Translations under genes and position numbers: made by a program
Virus record (IMG/VR): IMGVR_UViG_3300042515_002691
Span: 1 to 36,126 of that record
DNA: 36,126 nt
Strand: one strand, 5' to 3'
DNA from: a virus
The notes under the pieces: generated by a model
Databases searched by the model: none
What the model saw: the letters and a program-made list of their open reading frames with translations, nothing else
What the model was told of the DNA's origin: nothing
Part shown: positions 21,742 to 30,288 of the stretch, in pieces
How the letters are laid out: the number at the start of each line of letters is the position of its first letter
How positions within the stretch are numbered: position 1 is the stretch's first letter

Positions 21742-23556
21742 GTGGCTAATTACACACTTGACTACTCACAGCGCGGTCAAACCCTGCGCTACAGCGTAGC
21801 GACAGAAGGTCACGCCATCGCGCTACCGGTACTTGACAATAGCAGCCAGAGCCTCGCCTACGTTGTTGCGGCTGATGATGACGGTAGCTATTCTGTCGTC
21901 ATTGCTCCGGCTGGGACAACGATCAATGGTGCTACCTCTCTGATCCTTCGCCGGGGGCAGTGGGTAAGAATCTGGGCCGAAGTGGGCAACACAAAGACCT
22001 GGCGCGCCCTGGTGGCATCTGGTGGGGTAGCGAACCAAAGCGACGTTACCCAGTTCGGCGCACGCGGCGACGGCGCGACCGATGATACCGCGGCGATTCA
22101 GGCGGCCATCGACTTCTCAAAGGCCAACAAGATTTGGCAGGGGGAGCGCTACGACCCTGACGATACCCGTCCGCGCGGCGGGGCGTCGATCTACTTCCCC
22201 CCCGGCATCTACAGGATCGCAGGACAAATCAACCTGACCAACATCAACGGGCTACGCTTTGTTGGTGCTGGACGGCAGTCGTCTATGCTGGTACATACGG
22301 CATCCTCTGGCGCCATGTTCAGCATCGATCAAATGCTTTTCACATCCTTTGAGGGCCTTGGCTTTGCGGCGGGAACTATCGCTGTCAACGTCAATGGCGC
22401 GCTGGCCATTCAAGGGCGCACGCCTGGCAACCGGACGACTAACTGTTTCAACTGGACGGGATCCGGTGGCGATGGCGACCGTTTCAACGTGTGGCGAGAG
22501 TGCGCAGTCGAGGGCGGCTTTGCCAGAGTATGGAATGTTGGCGGCAGCAGTGGACACAGCGAGACAACCATAACAAGCTGCCACTTCTTTGACTGTGACT
22601 ATGTTTGGTACAGCAACAATTTGCAGTCCATGAATACGTACTTCATCGCCTGTGACGCCGAATTTATTAGCGAATCGGTGTTTTACTATGTCGCTGGTGG
22701 CTACTTGACCGTGCAAGGCGGCTCCTACATCAACCCCAAGCAAACGCTAACCCTGGCCGGCACCGATTCGGGCATTGGTACCAGCAACGGTCACTTTGTT
22801 TTCGACACCGTGAAGTGGGAAATGTATCAAAACATCGACGCAAGCACGGCGCCAAAACTGCTCTCCTCAACCTCGTCGGCGGCGGCGGTGGTCACATTCC
22901 GCAATTGCAGCAATATGGCCGGCGCGCCTGATAGTAGTGAGACCATTATTAGCACAACGGACGGAATGCGGATTGTGATCGATAACTGCGATTTCACTGG
23001 CGTGATGAGCCTAAGCCACTTCTTTTACTCTGGCTTTCTCACGTTTCGTGATTGCCGCACGCTGCCCACCGTTAGCCGCCCGATCTACAATGGGCAGGCG
23101 TGGAAAGTGTTCTACGAGCGGTGTGGTGGTGTGGTGGGGCCACTACTGAATCGTACTGATATTGCAGATCAAAACATTGTGCCGATAACTTATCCTAAGA
23201 ATGTGTTGCGGCTCAAAGATTTCGCCTCTATGTCTGGGGCAGGAACTCGGACGCTGACTTTTGCGGTTCCGCCTGGGGTAATCTTCACGAATGCAATTAT
23301 TACCCTCTCTCGGTCTGGTGGCTTCTCGATCGATATCAACGCGTACATGAACGCCGGAAAAACGGTTGCACTATTCGCCTTAAATGCGGGAACGTTCGTC
23401 ACTTACCAGATCTTTTCGCCGACAATCAACTACAGCGGCGGGGTTGCGGTGGGCAGCTATGTATCGGGCAGCAATATCTATATTGATGTCGTAGCGGGCG
23501 GCAACATTGGCGTTTTTGAGCTCACCATTTCGCTAGAGTACATCATGCACGGGTAA
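21742..23556 (+). CDS. Tail spike with right-handed beta-helix (pectate-lyase-3 type)
   Basis: A 604-residue protein. After an N-terminal particle-binding segment (about 1-100) comes VTQFGARGDGATDDTAAIQAAID, the hallmark entry of phage beta-helix spikes, then IYFPPGIYRI and successive rungs. Such trimeric spikes bind or degrade surface polysaccharide. It starts with GTG directly after the previous stop. The C terminus (LTFAVPPGVIFTNAII and beyond) may be the trimerisation part. Confidence 0.82.
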   Translation: MANYTLDYSQRGQTLRYSVATEGHAIALPVLDNSSQSLAYVVAADDDGSYSVVIAPAGTTINGATSLILRRGQWVRIWAEVGNTKTWRALVASGGVANQSDVTQFGARGDGATDDTAAIQAAIDFSKANKIWQGERYDPDDTRPRGGASIYFPPGIYRIAGQINLTNINGLRFVGAGRQSSMLVHTASSGAMFSIDQMLFTSFEGLGFAAGTIAVNVNGALAIQGRTPGNRTTNCFNWTGSGGDGDRFNVWRECAVEGGFARVWNVGGSSGHSETTITSCHFFDCDYVWYSNNLQSMNTYFIACDAEFISESVFYYVAGGYLTVQGGSYINPKQTLTLAGTDSGIGTSNGHFVFDTVKWEMYQNIDASTAPKLLSSTSSAAAVVTFRNCSNMAGAPDSSETIISTTDGMRIVIDNCDFTGVMSLSHFFYSGFLTFRDCRTLPTVSRPIYNGQAWKVFYERCGGVVGPLLNRTDIADQNIVPITYPKNVLRLKDFASMSGAGTRTLTFAVPPGVIFTNAIITLSRSGGFSIDINAYMNAGKTVALFALNAGTFVTYQIFSPTINYSGGVAVGSYVSGSNIYIDVVAGGNIGVFELTISLEYIMHG

Positions 23557-23565
23557 GGGGGATAG

Positions 23566-24576
23566 ATGCCACTTGCACTAACTGACTACCGGACAAACCT
23601 AAGCAACATGCTGGCGACCGCCGTCGATTCGACGCGCTGGACAACGGCGATGCTTGACGAGGCGCTACGCAATGCCCTGCAGGAATTCTGCGAGCGCGGG
23701 CCAACGGTGGAGGTGACCTTTATCGCCATCAACGGCTATGAGCAGAACATTGGCGATGATGTGCCCGATCTCTACAGCATTGAGCGCCTGGCGTGGCCCT
23801 ACGAGACAGATCGCACCGATCCAACCGATTGGGCGGTGTCTTTCCGCATGAAAGAGCATGGGATCGCCATCCTGGAAACCCATGACGAGCCGACCGCGGG
23901 CGAGTTGATCCAAGTCATCTACCGGCGACTGTGGACGATCCAGAATCTGGACAGCGCGGCGGCAACCTCGGTCAACGATGTTCATGCGCGAGTTGTAACC
24001 ACGTTGGGGGCCTATTACGCTTGCCTCCTGCGCCTGCGGCAGCTATCGGAGAACTCCGTTCTGATCATGACGCAGGATGACGAAGTAACCATAGCCACCA
24101 GCGGCGATAGAACCACAACCGTGAGCAGTGGCGACCGGACAACCACTGTCACCAGTGGCGACCGGACGACCACTGTCTCCAGTGGCGACCGGACAACCAC
24201 TGTCACCACCGGCGACACGGTTGTTACTACTTCAGCCAACAGCAATCAGTTTCCGCCGATTCCGGTGCAGACGGTCACGACTGACCACCCGACCGTCACG
24301 ACCGTGGACGATGTGCCGACCGTCACGACCGTGGATGATGTGCCGACCGTTACCACCGTGGAAGATGTGCCAACCATCACCACTGTTGAAGATGTACCAA
24401 CTGTGGAAACATCGCGCACCCTTGCCCATGAGCAATACCAAGACATCACCGTGATGACCAAGGCACTAGAGAAAGCCATTGGCTATTTCCGCGACCTGGC
24501 GGATCAGCGGCTGGCCGGCATCCGCCACAACCAAGGCAGCTTTGTGAATCCCTCTTGGTCGAGAATAGGGCTGTAA
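23566..24576 (+). CDS. Connector/neck-like protein with two tandem repeat arrays
   Basis: A 336-residue protein. Residues 1-170 (YRTNLSNMLATAVDSTRWTTAMLDEALRNAL and following, in outline) resemble helical head-tail connector proteins of the gp6 type. Residues about 175-218 are four to five copies of an 8-residue unit SGDRTTTV, and about 237-283 are copies of a 9-residue unit VDDVPTVTT. A helical C terminus (TKALEKAIGYFRDLADQRL) follows. The Thr-rich repeats likely form an extended or beta-solenoid projection. The gene is preceded by GGGGG. Confidence 0.6.
   Translation: MPLALTDYRTNLSNMLATAVDSTRWTTAMLDEALRNALQEFCERGPTVEVTFIAINGYEQNIGDDVPDLYSIERLAWPYETDRTDPTDWAVSFRMKEHGIAILETHDEPTAGELIQVIYRRLWTIQNLDSAAATSVNDVHARVVTTLGAYYACLLRLRQLSENSVLIMTQDDEVTIATSGDRTTTVSSGDRTTTVTSGDRTTTVSSGDRTTTVTTGDTVVTTSANSNQFPPIPVQTVTTDHPTVTTVDDVPTVTTVDDVPTVTTVEDVPTITTVEDVPTVETSRTLAHEQYQDITVMTKALEKAIGYFRDLADQRLAGIRHNQGSFVNPSWSRIGL
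24091..24225 (+). repeat. 24-bp coding tandem repeat (SGDRTTTV)
   Basis: Units of 24 bp similar to AGTGGCGACCGGACAACCAC are repeated four to five times in frame with mostly synonymous differences. Confidence 0.85.
24274..24411 (+). repeat. 27-bp coding tandem repeat (VDDVPTVTT)
   Basis: Units like GTGGACGATGTGCCGACCGT plus 7 bases are repeated about five times, changing gradually from DDV to EDV. Confidence 0.85.
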
Positions 24577-24577
24577 C

Positions 24578-25876
24578 ATGGCGACAGAATTGACTATCTA
24601 CGGCGATTCGCTCGTTATCACGCTCGGCACCGACTGGCCGTCTGGTGATTCGGTAGTGGAGAAATTCGAGACCGAATACGATCCGCGCGGCTGGGCCAAC
24701 TCCACGATTGTGGCTGTTCTCAAGGAAGATACCGGGGGAGCGCTGCAAACGCTCGTGGGGGGCATTGAGACTTTGCTGGCCGATGCCACAGAGGGACGCC
24801 AAACGGTTTATCTCTCTGCGGCGGTGGCGGGGGAGGCTGATTTCTGGCGATCTCGCGTGCTAGCTGGCGCCCTAACGGCTGACCCCGTTCACCTGGGCGA
24901 GTGGCATAACACAGGGATCAGGGTAACGATTCGCGTCCGGCGCTGGGCGTACTTTGAGGCATCCGAGCGAGAATTGCAGCTTTCCAGCGTCGCCAACGCT
25001 TCTCCGGCAACGGGCGGCGTAACGATCCACAACTCGACTGATGCCTCACCCAGAGGAAATTACGCACAGATCGCGGCGGCGCAACTTCCTGGCGTCATCC
25101 CGGCACCGGTGCGGCTTGTTCTCAAAAACACGAGTGGCAGCGCGCAAGGCTATCGCACGTTCTACCTGGCGGTCAACGCCATCAGCGACCCGGCTAACAT
25201 TGTCCACATCTTGGAGGGTGAAGCGGCGGTTTTCGGCGGTGGTGCGTCAACGGTGGCGGCGGGAAACAGCGGGGGTAGCTATTACAACTATAGTTTTACG
25301 ACCAGCGGGGCCAACAAATGGACGCTGCCAACGCTCACCATGCAACGCTCCAAAGGCCGACGCTTCCGCATCCTGGCGCGCTTTTTCGATTATACCCCCG
25401 GCGTCTATGTGCGCCCTGCCGTGGCCGATGCTACCGGTTTGATTGAACTGGAATCCGGTGACGAGGTGCGCTTGCCAGACTCTGGGCGGAAGCTAATCGA
25501 CCTGGGCGATCTGCCCATGCCCGCGGGTGGCGAGTTCGATAGCTGGCAAGATCACCGGCTCAATCTCAACCTGCGTTACACTGGCACGGCTAACTTCGAC
25601 GTTGATTTTATCCAACTGACGCCGCTGGACAGCTACATGCAGGTCAACCAATTGGGCAACTCTATCAACAACAATGGCGAAATCAACATCGACTGCATTG
25701 GCGGGGTGGTCTACGCTGGCGGCAACGCCATCTACAGCCACCGGGGTGGGCCGTTGATGCTGATCCCTGGTCGCATCAACCGGCTGTACATTCTCTACAA
25801 CCTGGATGTTACCGCGCCGGTCGATGGCTCCTTGTCCGTGCGCGCCTACTACCGTCCACGGAGGCTGACCGTATGA
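24578..25876 (+). CDS. Tail or baseplate-like structural protein
   Basis: A 432-residue, beta-rich protein. It starts with MATELTIYGDSLVITLGTDW, resembling distal-tail type N termini, followed by jelly-roll-like segments with many Trp and Gly. It lies in a run of structural genes, one base after the connector-like gene. The specific function is not recognised. Confidence 0.5.
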   Translation: MATELTIYGDSLVITLGTDWPSGDSVVEKFETEYDPRGWANSTIVAVLKEDTGGALQTLVGGIETLLADATEGRQTVYLSAAVAGEADFWRSRVLAGALTADPVHLGEWHNTGIRVTIRVRRWAYFEASERELQLSSVANASPATGGVTIHNSTDASPRGNYAQIAAAQLPGVIPAPVRLVLKNTSGSAQGYRTFYLAVNAISDPANIVHILEGEAAVFGGGASTVAAGNSGGSYYNYSFTTSGANKWTLPTLTMQRSKGRRFRILARFFDYTPGVYVRPAVADATGLIELESGDEVRLPDSGRKLIDLGDLPMPAGGEFDSWQDHRLNLNLRYTGTANFDVDFIQLTPLDSYMQVNQLGNSINNNGEINIDCIGGVVYAGGNAIYSHRGGPLMLIPGRINRLYILYNLDVTAPVDGSLSVRAYYRPRRLTV

Positions 25877-27903
25877 GCTATAGTACGATCTTTGACAACG
25901 GACCGGGAACCAACGAAGTCAATATGCCAGCCGGGGCCACAGCCTTACCGCTCTGGTACGACGAAACCGCCGAGGGAGGCCCACAAGCTGCCGCTATCGC
26001 TGTGACTGGCGAACTGCCTAACCTCTGGCCCTTGCTGCGCTACCTGGGGCGACGGGTGCGCATCCTCAGCCGCGACGCTTCGCCGGTCTGGTGGGGCAAG
26101 GTTCACGAAGTGCGGATCGCGCTGGGAGTTGGGTTACAAGTGGGCTTGTCGCTTGATAGCATGGTCAATCGGGTGGCGGTCCGCTACGAGATCCGCAACG
26201 ATGCTGGCGCGATTCTGCGCACCAACACGGCTTACGCCGAAGACGCCGATAGCATCCTGACCTATGGCACCAAAGAGCAGTTGGCGCGCCTGCGGCAAGT
26301 CTCCCCAGCGCAAGCGGAAGCGCACCGGGATGCACTACTGACCGATCTAGCCTTCCCGCTGGCAACTTACAAGCCCAGTGACCTAAACACCCCGCCGGCA
26401 ACCCTGCTTTGTCGCGGCTATGTCGATACGTTGGATTGGATCAACTACCGGCAGCCAAATGGTTTAATCGCCAACGACTTCGACCGCACGGAGGCATTGG
26501 GCGGCGATCAGCAAATCCTTGGCCAAGGGCTGACGGCTAGCACTATCGGCTTTGCTGCCAGTGGGCGGATCACCGACTTGACGGGGCGCATGTCCAGTTT
26601 TGCGCGCGGTAGCCGCATCAAAATCACCGGCTCGACAAGCAACAACGGTAGCTACACCGTGGACGCCGGCGCAACAAAGACGGCACGAAGCTATACGGCG
26701 ACCACGATCAGCTTTGATCCAACCGATGACATTCACGATAGCGCGGAGCGGTTGAACTTCCTTGACCGGGATGACTATATGACCGTCACCGGCTCGGCAT
26801 CCAACAACGGCACCTACCGCATCAAGAGCGTCGGCGGGGAACATTGCACCCTGGCGCCCTCAACCATCGTCACGGAAGCGGCTGGGGCAAGCGTGACCGT
26901 GTCCCGCGGTAACGCCCTCACCGTTGCCAGCGCGTTGACGGCGGAAGCACCTGGTAGCAGCGTCACGATCACCGTGGTTGGCCAGAAGATCGCGCAGAAG
27001 TGGACGCAGGTTGGCACCTGGAACGCTGGTGAAATTGAGATCCGCGTCAAGCGAATCAACGGCAGTGGCATTCTCTCTTCCGACGAACTACAATGCGCCA
27101 TTCATGCTGATAGTGCCGGCGCGGTTGGCTCACTGCTGGGATCGGGAACCATCAGCATGAGTGATATTCCGCTTTACATGGATTGGCAGACCTTTAGCCT
27201 CTCCAGTAGCGTCGCCCTGGCCGATGGCACGGCCTACTGGCTGGTCATCTCGCACACCGGCGCGGATGACTATCAAGACTACTTTGTCATCGACCTAGAT
27301 GGCGATCTGAGCTACGGCGGCGGCGCGCTCAAGCTCTGGGACGGGGCAAGCTGGGTAGATCGCGCACCGGACGCCGATCTGATGTTCCGCATCAAAGGCA
27401 CGCAGGAGACGACGGCGCAAATCACTGACCTGGTTACGGTGGCGGGGCAATTCCTAGAGGGCGCGGATCTGGTGGATGCTTCTGGGGTGGATAGCTGGCA
27501 GTATCGCGACGGCACCACGACGGCCAAGGATGAATTACTGGCGCTCCTGCGCAGCGGTACGAGCAATGGGCGGCGACTGCTAGCGCGGGTGACCGATGAG
27601 CTTTACCTGCGCGTCTGGGAGCAGCCCGACCGGGAGACCGTCGAGCCAAAAATCATCTTTGGCCCAGATCAACAACTCTACAACCGCGTTGGCTCCCCAC
27701 TGGCGCACGGTCGCCTGTGCGCCGGGCAATGGGTCGATCTGGCCGATGTGCCGCCGACCGTGGGCCACACGAACCGCATTACACCGGTCTTTGTGGAGCG
27801 GGCCGTGATGAATTGCCGGGATGATCTAGTGACCATCGTCCCCACCGGCGCTGACGCCGCGGTCAATCTTGGACGAATTTCCGATCTTGACCGAAGGATC
27901 TAA
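25873..27903 (+). CDS. Large tail/host-interaction structural protein
   Basis: A 676-residue protein. The N terminus (about 1-180: YLGRRVRILSRDASPVWWGKV) and the C terminus (about 540-676: WQYRDGTTTAKDELLALLR, IIFGPDQQLYNR) look like the split halves of a tail hub or baseplate protein. Between them are two similar segments (GSTSNNGSYTV and GSASNNGTYRI) and a jelly-roll (WQTFSLSSSVALADGTAYWLVI). The insert is probably a receptor-contact domain. It overlaps the previous stop (ATGA). No tape measure precedes it. Confidence 0.5.
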   Translation: MSYSTIFDNGPGTNEVNMPAGATALPLWYDETAEGGPQAAAIAVTGELPNLWPLLRYLGRRVRILSRDASPVWWGKVHEVRIALGVGLQVGLSLDSMVNRVAVRYEIRNDAGAILRTNTAYAEDADSILTYGTKEQLARLRQVSPAQAEAHRDALLTDLAFPLATYKPSDLNTPPATLLCRGYVDTLDWINYRQPNGLIANDFDRTEALGGDQQILGQGLTASTIGFAASGRITDLTGRMSSFARGSRIKITGSTSNNGSYTVDAGATKTARSYTATTISFDPTDDIHDSAERLNFLDRDDYMTVTGSASNNGTYRIKSVGGEHCTLAPSTIVTEAAGASVTVSRGNALTVASALTAEAPGSSVTITVVGQKIAQKWTQVGTWNAGEIEIRVKRINGSGILSSDELQCAIHADSAGAVGSLLGSGTISMSDIPLYMDWQTFSLSSSVALADGTAYWLVISHTGADDYQDYFVIDLDGDLSYGGGALKLWDGASWVDRAPDADLMFRIKGTQETTAQITDLVTVAGQFLEGADLVDASGVDSWQYRDGTTTAKDELLALLRSGTSNGRRLLARVTDELYLRVWEQPDRETVEPKIIFGPDQQLYNRVGSPLAHGRLCAGQWVDLADVPPTVGHTNRITPVFVERAVMNCRDDLVTIVPTGADAAVNLGRISDLDRRI

Positions 27904-27979
27904 GCAATTTTACCGATAATTAATCTACATGGCGCTGCTCTTTCGGCGACGCTACCGACTCCCGTCCACATAGGACGCG

Positions 27980-28025
27980 AAAAGGCCGCTTGGTGGACTT
28001 CCGACAGTGAACCAAGCGGCCTTTT
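27980..28025 (+). terminator. Terminator of the late structural operon
   Basis: A 15-bp perfect stem (27980-27994 with 28011-28025) and a T-rich tail. The 16-base loop is GGACTTCCGACAGTGA, whose first 12 bases recur at 28423, 29761 and 30381. Confidence 0.9.
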
Positions 28026-28107
28026 CTATTGTCCCGACTCCCGAGCGTCAGCACGATGTCACCATATCATACAACATTAGACCTGTCAATCTCTGTAACC
28101 TGACGGA

Positions 28108-28118
28108 TTTGTAACAAA
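28108..28118. promoter_or_regulatory. Operator-like dyad TTTGTAACAAA
   Basis: TTTGT A ACAAA lies upstream of the promoter at 28134. A longer version of the same dyad lies at 29746-29758 upstream of the gene at 29773. Both share CTGAC about six bases to the left. Confidence 0.45.
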
Positions 28119-28133
28119 ACGCGATTTTGGGGC

Positions 28134-28163
28134 TTGACAAGGTGACGGGCGGTGTGATATGCT
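28134..28163 (+). promoter_or_regulatory. Promoter of the excisionase-like gene
   Basis: TTGACA (28134-28139), 18 bases and TATGCT (28158-28163). Directly downstream, AAACGCAGCAAA occurs twice (near 28166 and 28184) and could be regulator-binding direct repeats. Confidence 0.75.
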
Positions 28164-28205
28164 GCAAACGCAGCAAATGAAGAAAACGCAGCAAAAGGGG
28201 ATGAT

Positions 28206-28409
28206 ATGCAAAATCTCTCAACTGGTGAGGCTGCTAAAGTGCTGCAAGTCAGCCGGGATACGATTAGGCGACTGTGCGAAAGTGAGCAATTGCAGTGCGA
28301 CCGGCTGGGCGGCTCCAGAGGCTGGTTTCGGGTGCATAGTGACTCATTGGAGCGGTACGCTGAAGAAAACAACATCCGGCTGAACTGGAAAGCGCTAGAG
28401 CAGAAATAG
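28206..28409 (+). CDS. Excisionase-like helix-turn-helix protein
   Basis: A 67-residue protein. LSTGEAAKVLQVSRDTIRRL is a MerR/excisionase (HTH_17) helix-turn-helix, followed by a wing with GGSRGWFRV and a short helix. It binds and bends DNA. It is transcribed towards recombinase 2 and lies on the other side of attP, the usual place for a recombination directionality factor. AAAGGGG precedes the ATG. Confidence 0.8.
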   Translation: MQNLSTGEAAKVLQVSRDTIRRLCESEQLQCDRLGGSRGWFRVHSDSLERYAEENNIRLNWKALEQK

Positions 28410-28413
28410 CATC

Positions 28414-28448
28414 GCCTGGGGCGGACTTCCGACAGAGCAACCCCAAGC
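28414..28448 (+). other. Hairpin with GGACTTCCGACA loop
   Basis: TGGGG (28417-28421) pairs with CCCCA (28441-28445) and, beyond one mismatch, GC with GC. The 19-base loop holds GGACTTCCGACA (28423-28434), as in the terminator at 27980. No T run follows. Confidence 0.55.
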
Positions 28449-28570
28449 AGCGCGAAGCACTTTAACAACCCACATAAGGCAACCGGACTAGTAGCGATGC
28501 GTCAGGCCGAGGTCGGCACGTGAAGCCCCGGACAGATTGCCTATAGATTGTAAAGACTGAATGATTTCTG

Positions 28571-28604
28571 ACGTTCAGGCCGGATTGTGTTGGCGACCTG
28601 AACG
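28571..28604. other. Inverted repeat upstream of attP
   Basis: CGTTCAGG and CCTGAACG form an 8-bp perfect inverted repeat with a 17-base spacer. It could be an arm-type site for recombinase 2 or an RNA hairpin. Confidence 0.4.
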
Positions 28605-28615
28605 CCGTCTGAAAG

Positions 28616-28657
28616 TGGTGCCCCTATCCCGACTCGAACGGGAACGTCCAAAAGTTA
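28616..28657 (-). other. attP: attP core: 3' end of a tRNA gene
   Basis: On the minus strand: TCCCG TTCGAGT CGGGA makes a 5-bp T stem and a canonical 7-base T loop, followed by TAGGGGC, discriminator A and CCA. No 5' half of a tRNA is present; upstream is the integrase coding region, whose TAA stop (28655-28657) is at the edge. This is the classical phage attP arrangement in which the element carries a copy of the 3' part of its target tRNA. The CCA is encoded. Confidence 0.82.
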
Positions 28658-29608
28658 CAGGGCGTTCAACCGTGCAATCGGGCTGACTGGCGCACTACGA
28701 AGAACGTCCAACACCTCGTCAACCTGCTGCAAGGTGTAGATTACGGTCGTCGCATATTCTGCATGACCCATTTGCACTTGCAATAGCCTATTGTAACTCT
28801 CGCCTTTGAGCGCTCTAGCCCATGTGGTAGCAAAGAGCCGCCGAAGGTCGTGAGTCTCCACAGAGACGCCGGCCAACCGAGCCGCGTCTGTCACTGCCTT
28901 GTATAATCCGCCTGGGGAAATTGCTTTACCCCCTTTCCTAGACGGAAACAACGGCCCTGAATCCATATCCAACAAATCAAGCCATTGGCTTAGGTACGAA
29001 CCGGTAGCAGCATCGAACGCAACAATGCGGGCTTTGTCGTTCTTGGTAACGCTGGGCTGAATGTAGCCGGCGCCATCAGCATGAACAACAACGTCATCAA
29101 TCATGATCGATGCTGCCTCCTCGCGCCGTAGCGCGGTGCCTGCTAACACGGCAATGATTGCCCGATTCCTGATCGGGTAGGCCATCCGCCAACAGGCTTG
29201 TAGCATGGCGGCCAGAGCGTCGAGCGAAAGCGGAAGGCGCGCCGGGGTTGATCCCCTGACTTTCGGCACAAACACACCGAAGTCAACCGGCACATAACCG
29301 GCCCGCTGCGCCCACCGGAACATCTGGCGCAGGCGCTTGACTGCATCATGGCGGCTACCATACCCCCAGCCGAGATCAAGCAACCACTGTTCGTACTCAG
29401 CAAGGTCATTGGCCGATAAGATCCAATCGGTTGCCGGCCCAACGGTCAGCCACCAGTCAACAAAGGCGCGCAGCTTAAACCGATAGCCCTTGACGGTCAC
29501 CGGCTGGACTCTACGCCTGCAATCGGCAAGGTAAGCGCCAACAAGCTTATCTAACTGCTCAGCGCGTAGGGATGGGGAATCTACATCAAAACGAATTTCA
29601 TGGATCAC
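28655..29608 (-). CDS. int: Tyrosine recombinase 2 (integrase)
   Basis: A 317-residue protein with an N-terminal core-binding domain (YRFKLRAFVDWW, KRLRQMFRWAQR) and a catalytic domain with R in GTALRREEA, K in TKNDKARIV, HDLRR, QMGHAEY and the nucleophile Y in TVIYTLQQ. Next to attP, it should integrate the phage genome into a host tRNA gene. The GTG at 29608 with AGGAGG 5 bases upstream is the start; upstream in-frame ATGs lie in the promoter region. Confidence 0.93.
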   Translation of the reverse strand: MIHEIRFDVDSPSLRAEQLDKLVGAYLADCRRRVQPVTVKGYRFKLRAFVDWWLTVGPATDWILSANDLAEYEQWLLDLGWGYGSRHDAVKRLRQMFRWAQRAGYVPVDFGVFVPKVRGSTPARLPLSLDALAAMLQACWRMAYPIRNRAIIAVLAGTALRREEAASIMIDDVVVHADGAGYIQPSVTKNDKARIVAFDAATGSYLSQWLDLLDMDSGPLFPSRKGGKAISPGGLYKAVTDAARLAGVSVETHDLRRLFATTWARALKGESYNRLLQVQMGHAEYATTVIYTLQQVDEVLDVLRSAPVSPIARLNAL

Positions 29609-29745
29609 GGGTGCCTCCTGGGTTATAGGGAAAGGGGAGAAAATCGAGATAACCGGATTGTAGCGGAGAAAAGCGAAGCCCGGTAAACCAGCATACATGA
29701 CAATGCGCTGTTTCTGGACTTTCGCTTTTGTTGTTTTGCTGACAA

Positions 29746-29758
29746 TTTTGTAACAAAA
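29746..29758. promoter_or_regulatory. Operator-like palindrome TTTTGTAACAAAA
   Basis: A 6-bp dyad around one A lies in the divergent region between int and the early genes, directly before the ribosome site of the 29773 gene. It is the longer partner of the dyad at 28108. Confidence 0.5.
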
Positions 29759-29760
29759 AA

Positions 29761-29772
29761 GGACTTCCGACA
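29761..29772 (+). promoter_or_regulatory. GGACTTCCGACA motif abutting start codon (copy A)
   Basis: The 12-mer ends exactly at the ATG of 29773. Together with the preceding AA it forms the ribosome site AAGGA. Confidence 0.75.
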
Positions 29773-30048
29773 ATGCCTAAAACGACAACGCTTGAAACGA
29801 CAACGCCCGAACAGGGAGAGGCAAATGCGCTTCTGACAATGCCTGAGCACGAGAAAGCGGACGCCATTGCATTGCTGTCCGATCTAAATCTTGATGCAAC
29901 CAGGCTCTTCCGCCGATGCCTGGCGATTTGCCAAGTCGCCGACGCCGCACTACTCGCCGCAGTGGCGAAACTCAGTCGCGAGACCGATATTGCGCTCAAA
30001 GTTGCGACGGGGGTGAGCGATGAAAGCGACCCGATTATCTTCAACTGA
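29773..30048 (+). CDS. Hypothetical early protein
   Basis: A 91-residue protein with a Thr/Glu-rich disordered start and two helices (EKADAIALLSDLNLDATRLFR, VADAALLAAVAKLSRE in outline). It is not recognised. It is the first rightward gene after int, with the 12-mer motif at its start. Confidence 0.6.
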   Translation: MPKTTTLETTTPEQGEANALLTMPEHEKADAIALLSDLNLDATRLFRRCLAICQVADAALLAAVAKLSRETDIALKVATGVSDESDPIIFN

Positions 30049-30265
30049 CGACGAAAGCACCCGATGGTGCGCCCTGCTTTGCGCAGTCACGCTGCAAGCG
30101 GTCTATGATGCCAGAAAGAACAACGGCTATGGAAGAGGGGTAGACGCCCTGCATTATCTCAACTCCCCGACTGCGCAGGATCTCCATGATCTGGCGGGGA
30201 TCAACATCCGCCGAAAGTGGGATTTTGTCAACATCAACCGACGCAACCGCGCAAAACGTGCATAG
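30020..30265 (+). CDS. Hypothetical early protein
   Basis: An 81-residue basic protein (MKATRLSSTDDESTRWCALL, DLAGINIRRKWDFVNINRR). It overlaps the previous gene by 29 bases, with a ribosome-like GGGGGTGAG upstream. It is not recognised. Confidence 0.55.
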   Translation: MKATRLSSTDDESTRWCALLCAVTLQAVYDARKNNGYGRGVDALHYLNSPTAQDLHDLAGINIRRKWDFVNINRRNRAKRA

Positions 30266-30288
30266 CATGGTCTGTTTCTGCCAGAAAT

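Noticed and set aside
24091-24411. CRISPR array
   Set aside because: The repeats are contiguous and in frame within a protein gene, with no spacers. The same applies to 31217-31336.
28616-28690. Complete tRNA gene
   Set aside because: Only the 3' part is tRNA-like; no D arm or 5' acceptor strand can be found, and the region upstream encodes the integrase C terminus.
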